A stretch of 64,000 nt of DNA from Orobanche coerulescens (Eukaryota > Streptophyta > Magnoliopsida > Lamiales > Orobanchaceae). The position numbers were made by a program, and so were the translations under genes. The notes beneath the pieces are model-generated. The model made no database searches, was not told where the DNA came from, and was given only the letters and a program-made list of their open reading frames with translations. Shown piece by piece: positions 11,146 to 23,055 of the stretch. Each line of letters begins with the position of its first letter. The first letter of the stretch is position 1. The stretch lies in contig CM065802.1 in NCBI GenBank assembly GCA_033398695.1, positions 77,920,096 to 77,984,095 of the forward strand. The letters are read 5' to 3'.

Positions 11146-13741
11146 ATGAGTGCACAAAAGATGAGCAGTATAAAGATCCCAACTTTTGACAAAAATTATT
11201 ACAACTTATGGAAGAGAAATATGTTGTCGTTCATAAAAGATGCAAATCTACTCCACCCTGGTATTTTGGATAATGGTCCTTTCATTCCTAAAGTTCAAGT
11301 GCCCGCTGCAATTGTTTATGGAGGGCTCATTCCTGCATATCGGACTCCAAAGAAAGTAAATGAGTATACTGAACTTGAAATGTAGGTATTGATGACTTTC
11401 TCAAGCTGGTCATCATTGAGTCTCTTGGCAAAGTGATGAGTGCAAATGTGATTGAGTGTAACTCTGCAAAAGAAATGTGGGAAAAGATTGAGCTAATGTA
11501 TGAAGGGTCAGAGGAAGTAAGAGACAACCAAAGACAAATCCTAGTGTCTCAGTGAAGCTTTCATGGCAAAGCGAAATGAAGGGCTTACTGATATGTTCGA
11601 AAGTTTCAGTAAATTACTGAATGATTTGCAAATTCATGGAAAGTACTATGAAAAGAAAGAGATTAACATGAAATTTCTGTTAACTCTTCCTGGCCATCTA
11701 GAGCACATAATCTCTGCCATTAGTGAAGCAAGGAACATGAACACCGTTTCTCTGGAAACTCTCTATGGTGTTCTCAAGTCCTATGAACTTAAACTGTTCC
11801 AGAAAAGAGCCATTCAATCCAGTCAAAAAGGGAAATCGTAAAGGCTCAAGTGCTGTATTGGCAAGAGCTACACAGTGGTTGCAAGGCTCAGAGGTACCCC
11901 AACTTCCCTATATCTCAATTGAAGAGGTGACTGAAGAAGAAGGGAAGTTGTCCTAGATGCCAAGGATGTTTAAGATGAAGACTTCTATACTTTAGAAGAA
12001 ATGGAAAGCATGGACAATCCAACTATGGCATACATGGTCAAGAAATTCTCAAATTTGAGATTTAGAAGAGACAAAACTTTCAAACCCAAGGGAAAGTTTA
12101 TTAAGCCTAAGGGGATTAATTCTAAAGTTAGTGGTAGTGGATCCAAGGGTGGATACAAAACAGGCATGGTAGACAGATCAAAGATTAGATATTATAACTG
12201 CAATGAGTTGGGACATTTTGCTACAGAATGCAGAAAGCAAAAGCAAACCAGGAAAGGTGAAGGAAGCTATGAGAATCAAGCTAAAAAGGGTCAAGGAAAG
12301 GCATATCTAGCTGAAGGACAACGCTGGGAAGAGGATGAAGAGTGGTATGGAAATCTAGCTTTAATGGAAGAATCAAGTGATGAAGCATCTTCATCTAACA
12401 GTCAGGTACCATTTCTAGTGTCTCTAGATATGACTAACTCTTAATACAAGAATGTTTTCGAAAACTTATGTACTGAAATTTTTCATATTCATACTAGTAT
12501 GAATGCTGCTAATGAAGAAATTGCTAGACTCAACAGTATGAATGAAAAATTACAAACACAGAATGACATTCTAGAACTTGAGCTTGGTCCCTTTGAATAT
12601 TTAGTCCAGGAGAATAAGGATCTTAAAAATGAGCTTCTTTATGCTAAACAAATAGAGGAATTTCTAAGGAACAAAATTTAAGAAAATGAGCTTAGACTTG
12701 AGGCTTACAGAAATTCAATTAAGTTAATTCGGGAATATCATGTTGAGCATACTGAGAATCAAAAGGTTGGTTTAGACTTTTATTATTCAAAGAAAGCAAG
12801 AAAGAAAGTCATGGATGATAATACTATGGAAACTATGGATAACTCTAATGTCAAACCTCAAATTCTGAAAATGCACAAAAACCTATTTTCGAAAATGCTG
12901 AAGTTCAGTTTGATGAAGAAGCTTTACTCATCAAACAAATGTTGAATGATGAAGATGAAGTTGTAAGTAAATTTTCAGGAGACAAAGATACTGTCAAAAT
13001 TCCCATGATAACAACTTCGCCCAACAGTCACACAACATGTTCCAAAGGCACTGTCAAAGGTGCTAATACAGTAACTTCCAAAGATACTGTCAATAACACC
13101 TCCAAGACAGCAACTCCTAACATATTGTCAAGGTTCCAACTAAGACAGTAAAGAGAGAAGATGCTGTCAGGGGTAACATGACAGTGACTATGGAACATAC
13201 TATTAACGTAATAAGTAGGAAAGGCAAAAAGAATAGGAATGATAAGGTAGGCATTGATAAGAAAAATAACTATGCTTATGTTAGAAATTCTCCTAGAAAG
13301 CTTTGCAATAATTATGGTTCATCTGGTCATTTGGGTCATGTATGCAATAAACAACCACCTGTTATGAAGAATGTCACTAAGAATGGTAATCTGCATAGGA
13401 CCCTTTTAATGCAAAGAAAACAAAATGTCTGCAGCAACATTAATTGCATGCCATGTAAGATAAATGTTATGAGCATATGCTTTAACCTGCCGATTTCTTC
13501 AAATGAACCATGTCTTTACATGACAACTGCGAATGAACAACATGAGACTTCCAGTCCTTCTAATGTTAGAAAGGATAAATCACCTCTAAGGAATAAGGCC
13601 AAATCTATTCCTAAAACTCATTGGGTGATTAAGGAACTCAAGAAAGAGAAAATTGTTGAAAGCCAACGTGATAGTGATGATAATAATACTGTTACTGAAA
13701 CTGCAGGACCCAACCAAGATTGGGTACCAAATGCAACTTAA
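11146..13741 (+). pseudogene. Element C gag remnant
   Basis: Starts at ATG 11146 (MSAQKMSSIKIPTFDKNYYNLW), a typical copia gag opening, 33 bases after the primer site. A frameshift near 11385, a stop at about 11553 and another shift near 11841 break the capsid part (11563-11841 has LTLPGHLEHIISAISEARN). A zinc knuckle at about 12185-12230 reads YYNCNELGHFATEC, with the first Cys changed to Tyr. A second, also damaged (CNNYGSSGHLGHVC), is near 13300. Between them lies a long Lys/Glu/Asn-rich, coiled-coil-like hinge. The hinge DNA at 12985-13185 repeats the ACTGTCA motif of the LTR. The frame closes with WVPNAT and a stop. Confidence 0.8.
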
Positions 13742-13752
13742 TCTCACTTTGA

Positions 13753-15947
13753 TTGCAGGGCAAAAAGAAGAATAAAAGAGTCATGTGGATAATTGACAGT
13801 GGTTGCTCAAGACACATGACCTGTGATAAAGCACTGCTATCACACTTTGTAGAGAAGACTGGCCCAACTATAACTTTTGGATATGATAGCAAAGGTTATA
13901 CAGTGGGATATGGCAATTTAGAAGTTGGTAATGTCATCATAGAGAATATTGCTCTTGTGGATGTTTTGATGCATAACTTGCTCAGTGTGAGACAATTCAC
14001 TGACAAGGGGTACAAAGTTGATTTTCGTACCATGTACTGCTCAATCACTCACAAGAAAAATGAAAGCCTAGCTCTGAAAGGAGTGAGGAATGGAAGCTTA
14101 TTTGTTGCAAACTTGGATTCATCCAAGAAAGACAAGGTCTATTGTGTTACAGAAAGGCATCAACAAATGAGAGTTTCCTTTGGCACAAGAAGATCTCACA
14201 CTTGAATTACAAAGCAACGAATGTTTTGGTCAAAAAGGATATAGTGAGAGGTCTTTCACAACTGGAATTTTTACATGAATGGATGTGTGAATATTGTCAA
14301 AAGAGAAAGTTAAAGAGAGCTGTGCATAAGTCTAAAACTCAAAACTATAACACTGAGGCATTCAAGCTAATTCACATGGATCTATTTGGCCCTGTCAATG
14401 TTCTATCTTTGGCAAAAAAGAAATATGCCTTGGTAATGGTGGATGATTACTCAAGATACACGTGGGTGAAATTCCTAGCATCAACGGATGAAGCAGCTCA
14501 GGAAATCATTGATCATATCATGAATTTGGAAAGGAATCCAAAACACAAAGTGAAATTTCTGAGAATAATGGGATAGAATTCGAAAATGCAACTATGCATG
14601 ATTTATGTAAGAAGTTGGGAATTATCCAACAATTCTCAGCAGCAAGAACACCTCAATAAAATGGTGTTGTTGAAAGGAAAAACATGACACTGATTGAAGC
14701 TGCCTGAACAATGCTTAGTGAATCTAAGTTACCTACTTATTTCTGGGCAGAAGACACCAACATAGCATGCTACAAACAAAATAGAACCTTGATCAACAAG
14801 CCCTATGAATGCACACCTTATTGTCTCTTGATGGAAAAGAAACCTACTGTCAAATACTTTCATGTATTTGGTAGTAAATGCTTCATGATAAAGGAAAACG
14901 CATAGATAAAAGGAAAGTTTGACACTAAGGCCTATGAAAGACTGTTCATGGGATATGGCCTATAAAGGACAGCATATAGAGTCTATGTGATTGAATACAA
15001 GACTATTGAAGAAACTGTGAATGTCACTTTTGATGAAACCAAGTTTCCTGGCCTCCATGAAGATGGTGAGATGGAGCCCCTAAAATTTTAATCAAGGATA
15101 CTTGGAGGAAGTTGAGGAAGTTGATGATACCACAGGTGCTACACATGTACTGCCGATTGGTGGTGAAGGTGCTACTACTCAAAATTCAAATCAAACTCCT
15201 GCAGAATCTCAAGACAATATTGAGAGTCTACCTCAAGAAAGTGAAACATGAGCAAATGAGAATTGTGTATGGCATTAACATAAGGGGAGATTCCACAGTA
15301 CAAGATAGCTCAGTTCAAATTGATAGAGATGAAGGTACCTCCACATAAAGAACTTTGCCAAGGGAAACCAAGTGGAATAAAGATCATATTGATGATTTAA
15401 TTTTGGTGATCCAAGCACTGGTGTAAGAACAAGGAGAAATTTTACAAATGATTGCTTGTTTACCTGTTTCTTATCACAGTTAGAACCAAACACAATAGAG
15501 GAGGCATTGGTTGGATCCTGAATGGGTGATTTCTATGCAAGAGTAGCTAAATAAATTTGAAAGAAACAAGGTGTGGAAAATAGTCCCTAGACCAAAGAAC
15601 AAGTCTGTGATTGATACCAAATCGGGGTCAAAGTGGCATTATTACCAGAAACAAGGCTAGACTGGTCGCAAAAGGTTATGGTCAACATAAAGGTATTGAC
15701 TATGATAACACTTTTGCACCTGTTGCTAGACTTGAAGCCATTAGAATCCTTTTGGCTTATGCTACGCACTCTAACTTCAAGGTGTTTCAAATGGATGTCA
15801 AAAGTGCTTTCCTAAATGGAGAATTGGTTGAAAAGGTATATGTGGAGCAATCTCCTGGCTTTGAAGATGCAAAAAAGATTAATTTTGTCTACAAACTCTT
15901 CAAGGCTCTGTGTGGTTTGAAGTAAGCTCCTAGAGCTTGGTATGATA
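13753..15947 (+). pseudogene. Element C pol, part 1 (protease, integrase, N-terminal RT)
   Basis: The aspartic protease motif is in WIIDSGCSRHMT (about 13783). The GAG-pre-integrase His motif FLWHKKISHLN is at about 14175, after a frameshift. Integrase follows with the first catalytic Asp in HMDLFGPV (about 14372), the second region near 14560 across a frameshift, and ERKN near 14670. The RT begins about 15500 and has [13 protein letters not shown] (about 15789) and a stop where LKQAP is expected. The frame is cut at 15947 within AWYD by gypsy A. Confidence 0.9.
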
Positions 15948-16842
15948 TGTTGTGCGGCAATTAATACGCCTCGATGGCGATCGGCATAATGATCAAGAGC
16001 CAGCCATAGAAGATAGATGTTGGGCAAGCGCCTAGCGGTCGACGTCCAAGGCGATCGTCTATTGGCATCTGGCGATCGCCTATAATGTACAACTGTAGAC
16101 GATCGTCCCGTGCCACGTAGGAATCCGACACCCGTCAGAGTCTTCGAAGACCGAATCTCGGACGAAGACCTACATGCAGATCCGCGAAAGGCGCCACAAG
16201 ATAAGGCCTTTTGACCCCAGCCTGTCACCACCTTCACACCTACCGACAGGCCCACCGAAAGGTACAAAGTGGGTCCTCCCCATACAGCGACTCAGGACGC
16301 GTGCTGACTTCTTATTGGCTCGCTCATATGGCTGCCAGTAGCAGCCTCGGACTTTAAAGAAACATTCCCACGTGATGGGATGATCACGCACCTTATTCTA
16401 ATATATAAAACGGCGGTCACCCGCGATCGCCGGGGAGGACCTAGCAACCTCTTCTACTATAAATAGTAGGCCCCCAACGGTGGACTGACGGAAGGAATAC
16501 ATACACATACACAATGAAATCCATTGACAGTGAAACTCATTCACATATACAGAACATCAAAAGCAAGAACTCACAGAGCACCATATCTGGTTCTTCCGGC
16601 AATCTTCATGCTCTATAGCTAAGATAACTAGAGTCTTTACACTCATTGTAATAGATTCTAACATTAATATTTGTACTCCAAAGTATTCATATTAATAACA
16701 TCTCGCGAGAGCATTCAAGCCCGGGACTAACAACCCCGACAAATCTTGTGTTATTTACTTTCCCACGGAAGTGTTCTCGCATTTGTTTGTTACTCGACCA
16801 TTCCAGCAATATCATCTCCGGATAATATTTTGGGTAACAACA
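15948..16842 (+). repeat. 5' LTR of gypsy A
   Basis: Begins TGTTGTGCGG and ends GTAACAACA, 895 bp, the same length as the 3' copy at 26160-27054. The first 500 bases repeat GGCGATCG/CGATCGTC palindromes. Two TATA-like sites lie close together (TATATAAA at 16403 and CTATAAATAG at 16457). Confidence 0.95.
16457..16466 (+). promoter_or_regulatory. Probable TATA box of gypsy A LTR
   Basis: CTATAAATAG followed by AGGCCC. The same site is kept in the 3' LTR (26669-26678) and in the diverged LTR of B (53621-53630), so it is more likely the working promoter than the upstream TATATAAA. Confidence 0.6.
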
Positions 16843-16844
16843 AT

Positions 16845-16860
16845 TGGCGCTAGAAGAAGG
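16845..16860 (+). promoter_or_regulatory. Primer binding site of gypsy A
   Basis: TGGCGCTAGAAGAAGG, two bases after the LTR end. The same site (TGGCGCTAGAGGAAGG) follows the LTR of B at 54002. I have not assigned the priming tRNA. Confidence 0.7.
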
Positions 16861-16970
16861 AGACCTTAACCTTCATTTTTATTCCGACCGCCTCGAAGAA
16901 CACTCACTGTTCTCCGGGGCATATACTTGAAAAAACACTCACTGTTCTTCAAAGAAAAACCTTCAGATAC

Positions 16971-17890
16971 ATGACATCAGCCACGACCTCCAAAAGATCC
17001 ACCCTGCGATCTGCCGGACATCTCATTCCGACCCAGACCGAATCCCAGCTTACGGCGGAAGGCCACCGCGGCGATGCTAGACTCTCACTCCCGCCCCGAG
17101 GGATGGTCTCAGCCTCTCACTCGATCAGTTATAGACCGTGAAACAGATTGAGGAGGCTATAGCTATCCTCAGGGAGCGACGGAGGGCATGCGACTCCCCC
17201 ACCATTACTCCATTAGCCATCCGCCGAGCAGGCAAGCGGAAGCTTAAGGGGCTATACATCGAGAAATCGTCGGAAAACCCCGAGCCGCAGGAAAAGGCTC
17301 TCGTAAGGCGGGATGATTCCGTCTTCATCCGCCTAGGGAGCGATCCCTCATGGCGACCAGGGCATTCAGGCCCCAACCAGGAGACATCGGAGTCCGAATC
17401 CGTCACTAGGAGTTCAGCATATCCGACTCCCAGAAGACAAGCCGGCCAACGGGCCCCCACTCGCCCAAGAAATGAGCCCGGTGGTAGAGAACTCATCACC
17501 TACCATGGGGCCAGGAGATCAGTACATGATCGCCTTGGCTCCCGCTCCGAGAGCCAATCAGCGAGCAGTCAGGCTATGGCTATGGCCGCCATGCAGCGCC
17601 AGCTCGACGAAATGAAGGCGCTCCTAGAGACTGGGGTAGGCGCCAAGAGATCGATGGCTGGACCGAGTGAGCCACTCGCGGCCCAGATCAATCCCTCCAA
17701 TCAACCCTGGCGGCCGGATCAATATGCTTCAGGCGAGAGGTGGAAACCTCGGATGACTTTCCCCGGTTTCCACCATGTTGAACAGAAAACAGAAGGCCGA
17801 ACTGAGGGCGTTCGCCGGGGTCCATGTCGTGGTACCCCTGGATCCGACCATCTCCAAAGACGTGCTCATCACTTTCTCCAACAAGGATAG
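16971..17890 (+). pseudogene. Gypsy A gag, capsid region deleted
   Basis: The start at 16971 (MTSATTSKRSTLRSAG) matches the B gag start at 54127. A frameshift near 17110 moves the frame to 17138-17890, a Ser/Arg/Glu-rich N-terminal gag region. Compared with B, A jumps at about 17690 from the codons of LAAQI to those of INP, skipping what is 54831-55815 in B. That roughly 985-bp loss removes the capsid domain and the zinc-binding motif. A TCCNATCAA-like stretch at both edges suggests a short-homology deletion. A cannot make a normal capsid. Confidence 0.85.
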
Positions 17891-20800
17891 GGAGGGAGTG
17901 CAGTGCCCCAAAGAGGATGCATTGGTAATCTCTGCATGTATCCTTGGGAAAATGGTCGATCGCGTGCTAGTTGACAATGGGAGCTTTTGCAATATCATAT
18001 TCAAATCCGCTCTTGACAAGCTTGGCAACCTAACTAAGTTCATCAAGCCATTTGACACCGTGCTTCAAGGGTTCGGCGACAGCACAGTCCAAGCCTGTGG
18101 AAGGATCAAGCTCTCTGTCGAGCTAATATGTTATTACAATCCCAAGGTTAGGATTACTAGGAACCTAAATTTTGTAATCATAGATAGGCCCAGCATCTAT
18201 AATGGGTTCCTAGGTCGCCCATTTCTAGAAACCTTCGAGGCGGTCGCCTCTTATTTCTTTTACTGTATCAAATTCCCCACTGCCGATGGGACGGTCGGTA
18301 CTGTAAGAGGAGACTAGCTAATGGCTAAGAAATGTTTGAATTACTCCTGTGTCGTAACCTCTTTCAACACTTCCCGTACTATTTATAACATTGAGACGAT
18401 CGACAATCAACCGATGGAGATCGACGATCCGAGCACCTCATACCAACCCGACTCAGAGGACGCCATCTCACATCGATAGACAGACGACATCGAGCCAAGG
18501 ATCAGTTTCGAGCCAAGCCTCGACATCGATCCAAGGATCGAGTCCGGAAATCGTTTCAAACGAGAAGCAACCGTCCCCATTGAAGAGTTGGAAAGTATAA
18601 CAATAGATCCGGCTCGCCCGGAGCAGGAAGTACAGATCAGCACGAGCGTCAACCTCGAATTAAAGGATGATCTAATCAGCTTACTACGTAAGAACATCGG
18701 AGTCCTTGCCTAGTCGCATCAAGATATGGTCGGCATAAGTCCTGAACACGCTTGCCACTATCTAAAGATCGACCTGGCAAGGAAGCCTGTTCACCAGAAA
18801 TGTAGAAAGTTCGGTCCGGAGAAGTACGCAGCGCTCGACATAGAAGTCAAAAAGCTACTCGATAACAAACTAATCGGAGTAGCTACAGACGAGCCATAGT
18901 GGGTAGCCAACGCGGTGCTCGTCAAAAAGCCGAGCAACTCCTGGAGGTTGTGCATCGACTTCACCGACCTCAACGCGGCATGTCCAAAATATCACTTTCT
19001 GATGCCTCATATTGACCACTTGGTCGATAGCACAGCAGGCTGCGAAATGATGTCGTTCATGGATGCCTTCGCCGGGTACCATCAGATCCCCATGGCGGAG
19101 AAAGACATAAAACACACATCGTTCCACACGGAAAAAGACGTGTACTTTTGGGTCCGAATGCCGTTCGGTCTGAAAAATGCAGGGGCGACCTACCAGCGAT
19201 TAGTCAACGGGATGTTCGTCAACCAGATAGGCAAGACCATGGAGGTATACATTGATGACATCGTTGTCAAAAGCCTCAAAAAGGAAGATCACCTCAATAA
19301 CCTTGCCGAGACGTTCGCCATCCTCAAGAGGTTCAATATGAAGCTAAACCCCAAGAAATGCAACTTCGGGGTGAGCTCCGGAAAATTCCTGGGGCACATC
19401 GTAAGCCAAAGGGGGATCGAGGCGAACCCCACCAAGATCCAGGCGATCCTCGACATGCAGGAGCCCCAGAGCGTCAAGTAGGTGCAACGCCTCACAAGTC
19501 GTTTAGCTGCCCTCAACCGTTTCATATCTCGGCTCAGGGATAAAAGCAAGCCATTCTTCGCGACCATAAAGAACAAGAAGTTCGCATGGACAAAGGAGAG
19601 TCAAATGGTGTTCGCTAAAATTAAGGAGTACTTGTCTAACCCCCAGATCTTGGCGAAGCCGATCCCCGGCGAAAAGCTATTCCTTTACCTGGCGGCCTCG
19701 GAGGTTGCGCTGAGTGCTGTTTCAGTGCGAGCAGAGGGGCAAGTCCACTTGCTGATCTACTTCGTTAGCCAAGTGCTCCATGACGCGGAAACGCGATACA
19801 CGCCTGTGGAGAAGATTGCCTATGCTCTAGTCATGAGTGTTCGCAAGCTAAGGGTCTACTTCTTCGAACATCAAGTGGAGGTTCTGACGACTCTCCCCTT
19901 AAAGCAAGTCCTGCACCGACCAGACACTAACGAGCGACTCCTCAAGTGGTCACTGGAGATCGCCCAATACGGTATCACGTACGCTCCTCGCACGGCGATC
20001 AAAGGACAATCTCTGGCGGACTTTGTTGTGGAATTAACATTCCCACCCAGTCCGACCCAGATCGGTCGCCCCGCTTGGAAGTTGTACGTGGATGGCTCGG
20101 CAACCAACTCACGAGCAGGGGCAGAGATTGTCCTCATCAGCCCCGACAGCCAAAGTTTCACAAATGCTGTGCGTTTTGGGTTTCGGGCGACCAAGAATGA
20201 AGCTGAATACGAAGCCTTGGTGGGCGGGCTAGATCTAGCTCTCGCCCTGGATGTTCACCGTCTCCACATTTTCATGGACTCCCTCTTGGTCATGAATCAA
20301 GTCAAGGGAGAATATGAGGCGCGCGGCGAACAAATGATCAAATACCAAGAACTGGTCGCCGAAATGTGCACGAAGTTTGAAGAAGTTCTAATCGAACAAG
20401 TCCCGAGAGAGCACAACTCCCAGGCTGATGCCTTATCCAAACTAGCATCATCAGATGGGGCAGCAGATCTCTCTAACATCCAAATCACAAAATCAGCAAA
20501 GTCGGCGATCGACAGAAGCCTGATTACCATAGTTGTCATCGCCGAGGAGAACTGGATGACTCCGTTCATTAGATACTTGAAGGACGGAACAGTCCTCGCC
20601 GACCGTATCAAAGCTCGTCAGCTTTATCTCCGTGCAACCAGATACACCCTATTGGACGACCGGCTTTACAAGCGAGCTTTCAGCCTTCCTCTCCTTAAGT
20701 GCATCACACCGGAGGAAGGCCGGCTCGTTTTAGCCGAGATCCATGATGGGATCTGTGGAAACCATGCTGGTGGGCGAGCTCTCATCCACAAAACGACCAG

Positions 20801-21773
20801 GCAAGGTTTTTTCTGGCCTACACTACAAAAAGACGCGATCGCCTACGCCCGATCGTGTCACAGATGTCAAGTGATGGGCCCAAACATCAAGCTCTCCTCC
20901 GAACAACTCACTTCTATATACAGCCCATGGCCGTTCGCCCAATGGGGCATCGACCTCATCGGTCCCTTGCCGACAGCGCCAGGGGGTTGTAAATTCGCCA
21001 TCGTGGGGGTCGATTATTTCACGAAATGGGCTGAGGCCGAACCACTCAACAAGATCGGCCAAGAACAAGTAATCAAGTTCATTTGGAAGAACATCATATG
21101 CCGGTTCGGTCTACCCCAGGCTATCATCTCCGACAACGGAAAGCAGTTCGACGGCTTGGAAGTCATGCAATTCTGCGAGAAGTGGGGAATCAAAAAGTTG
21201 TTATCGGCCCCTTACCACCCTCAGAAGAACGGGCAGGTAGAGGCTGTAAACAAGATCCTCAAACACACGATCAAAGCAAGACTTGAATCCAAACAAGGAC
21301 GATGGGCGAGCGAGCTCCCAGATGTTTTGTGGTCCTACCGAACGATGACCCGGAACTCGACTGGCGAAACCCCGTTCGCCCTCGCCTTCAGAACAGAATC
21401 GATGATCCCTTCGGAGATCGCCGTCCTCAGCCACCGAACTGAACAAGAGATGACGACGGACAATGATATAGCCCGGCGGATCGACTTGGACATGCTCGAA
21501 GAATGGCGACTGATCTCGGAAATGAAGAACACAATCCACAAAAGGAGATCCGAGAAATTCTTCAACTCGAAGGTCAAAGAAAGACGTTTCCAAGTGGGCG
21601 ACCTAGTCCTCAAAAAGGTCCAGACTCACACAGGAGTCTTTGGCCCGAATTGGGAAGGGCCCTTCAGGATATCTAAGTGGCTAATTAGGGGAGCCTACGA
21701 ACTCGAACACCTAGACGGCACTCCAGACCAATATCCCTGGAATGCCGTACATTTGAAGAAATACTACCAGTAA
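17775..21773 (+). pseudogene. Gypsy A pol (protease, RT, RNase H, second RNase H, integrase)
   Basis: A single frame throughout, broken only by five TAG stops (18315, about 18478, 18711, 18897, 19479). Protease: VDRVLVDNGSFCNI (about 17955). RT: MPFGLKNAGATYQR and the active-site YIDD at 19248-19259. First RNase H: LFLYLAASEVALSAV onward (about 19675). Second, archaeal-type RNase H: YVDGS, NEAEYEAL, FMDSLL and ADALSK (20085-20450). Integrase: H-H-C-C zinc region with CHRC (about 20740-20870), GIDLIGPL, IISDNGKQFD and NGQVEAVNK (20945-21260). From 19482 to 21773 the frame is open for 763 codons, so RNase H plus integrase is intact as a reading frame. Confidence 0.93.
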
Positions 21774-21789
21774 AAACTTTGTATTCAGT

Positions 21790-22440
21790 TACCCAATGTA
21801 CGCAGATTTTAATGAGATTCTTCGATCCCATATATATGATTCGCCTCGACAAAAACAAACAAAATAGAAGAGGACAACTCGCTCGCCCTACAAGAGGTCA
21901 TCATCTAACCTGACAGACCTATACAAGCGATCGCCCCTCCAAGCACAACGTATACCGTCGGGGGTCGTCATCTAACATGGCGATCCGAGGTAGAAAAGTG
22001 CATCCATGGTCCTGGAGGTCGATGGAACCGACAGCTTCGTCCATGCAAGGTTCCTTTGGGCTGCGATCTCTCGCCCTTCGTTTAAATACGAGGCAAGCGT
22101 AGCTGAAGGACCCTCCAATGAAATCCGTAGACACGCTCGCGCGCCCTCAAAAGTACATCATCTAACATGATGTACCCGGACAAGGCGACGCGTCCCTGCC
22201 CCATCACAACATATACCGTCGAGGGTCGCCATCTAACATGCCGACCCGAGGTAGAAAAGTGCTAACAAGCCGCAGACGTGGAGTCGAATAAACTGACTAC
22301 ACCCCATGCAAGGACTCCTCCAGACCAAGACCGCTCGCATTTCGTTTAAATACAAGGAGGGCGCAGCCTAACGGAGGACCCTAACAATAAAGTGAGTCGC
22401 GGGACAGACCTACGGATGGAATATCCCTCGCATATAAAGA
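21790..22440 (+). repeat. Imperfect tandem repeat after gypsy A pol
   Basis: Two diverged copies of a unit of about 250 bases, near 21940-22130 and 22195-22390. Each holds TACCGTCG, then CATCTAACATG, then CCGAGGTAGAAAA, then TTTCGTTTAAATAC and GGAGGACC. Element B has the same arrangement at 59960-60430. No coding. It lies between the convergent 3' ends of pol and the antisense gene. Tandem repeats at this place are a known trait of Tat elements. Confidence 0.75.
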
Positions 22441-22861
22441 CACGGTTACGGAGGTCGGTCCATCAAACTCAGCAACCGTGCACACAGTCGTCCTCCCTCA
22501 AAGAATCGGCAAAACTCAAGATAGCTCGTCAAACATACTATTTTCGTTCCCTTACTTACACTAAGTAAACAAAAACAAGGGATAAAGTGGAGCTATTCCT
22601 AAATGCGATCGGGAGGAAGGAACCATACACGATTGGCTTCGTTCAAATATACACATGACGATAGGTTTTGTTCAAGAAGTTTACAAGTAAGAATTTTCAG
22701 GTGTACCAATACATAAAGTCGAAGCGATGCGGAACATTCAGACACTCGATCGTACAAACATGACTTCAGGTGCAATTGTGTAAACACTTGTATAAATTCA
22801 TAAGCAAACAATCATAAGAGACGATCGTACATATAAAGAATCAGATGCGAAGAAGAAGTAT

Positions 22862-22867
22862 TTTATT
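22862..22867 (-). terminator. Polyadenylation signal of the gypsy A antisense gene
   Basis: AATAAA on the minus strand, about 190 bases after the stop at 23056. B has AATAAA at the matching place (60871-60876). Confidence 0.6.
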
Positions 22868-23055
22868 CCATTAAAAACAATTGTACATACAAGCCCGAAG
22901 GCAATACAAGAGAAAACGGGAAATTACAAAGCAAAGGAAAACAAAACAAACTCCAGCCTCACTCAGGCCACCCCCGACTGGTCTTCGCCTCCAGCAGGAG
23001 GATTGGCGCGTACTTCCTCACCGGCTTCAGGATAAATAAGTTTATCCGGAAATGG

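Noticed and set aside
19871..21613. Minus-strand frames of 80-130 codons opposite gypsy A pol
   Set aside because: They lie antisense to strongly conserved pol motifs, have no features of their own and are GC-driven shadows, unlike the true antisense gene at 23056-25631.
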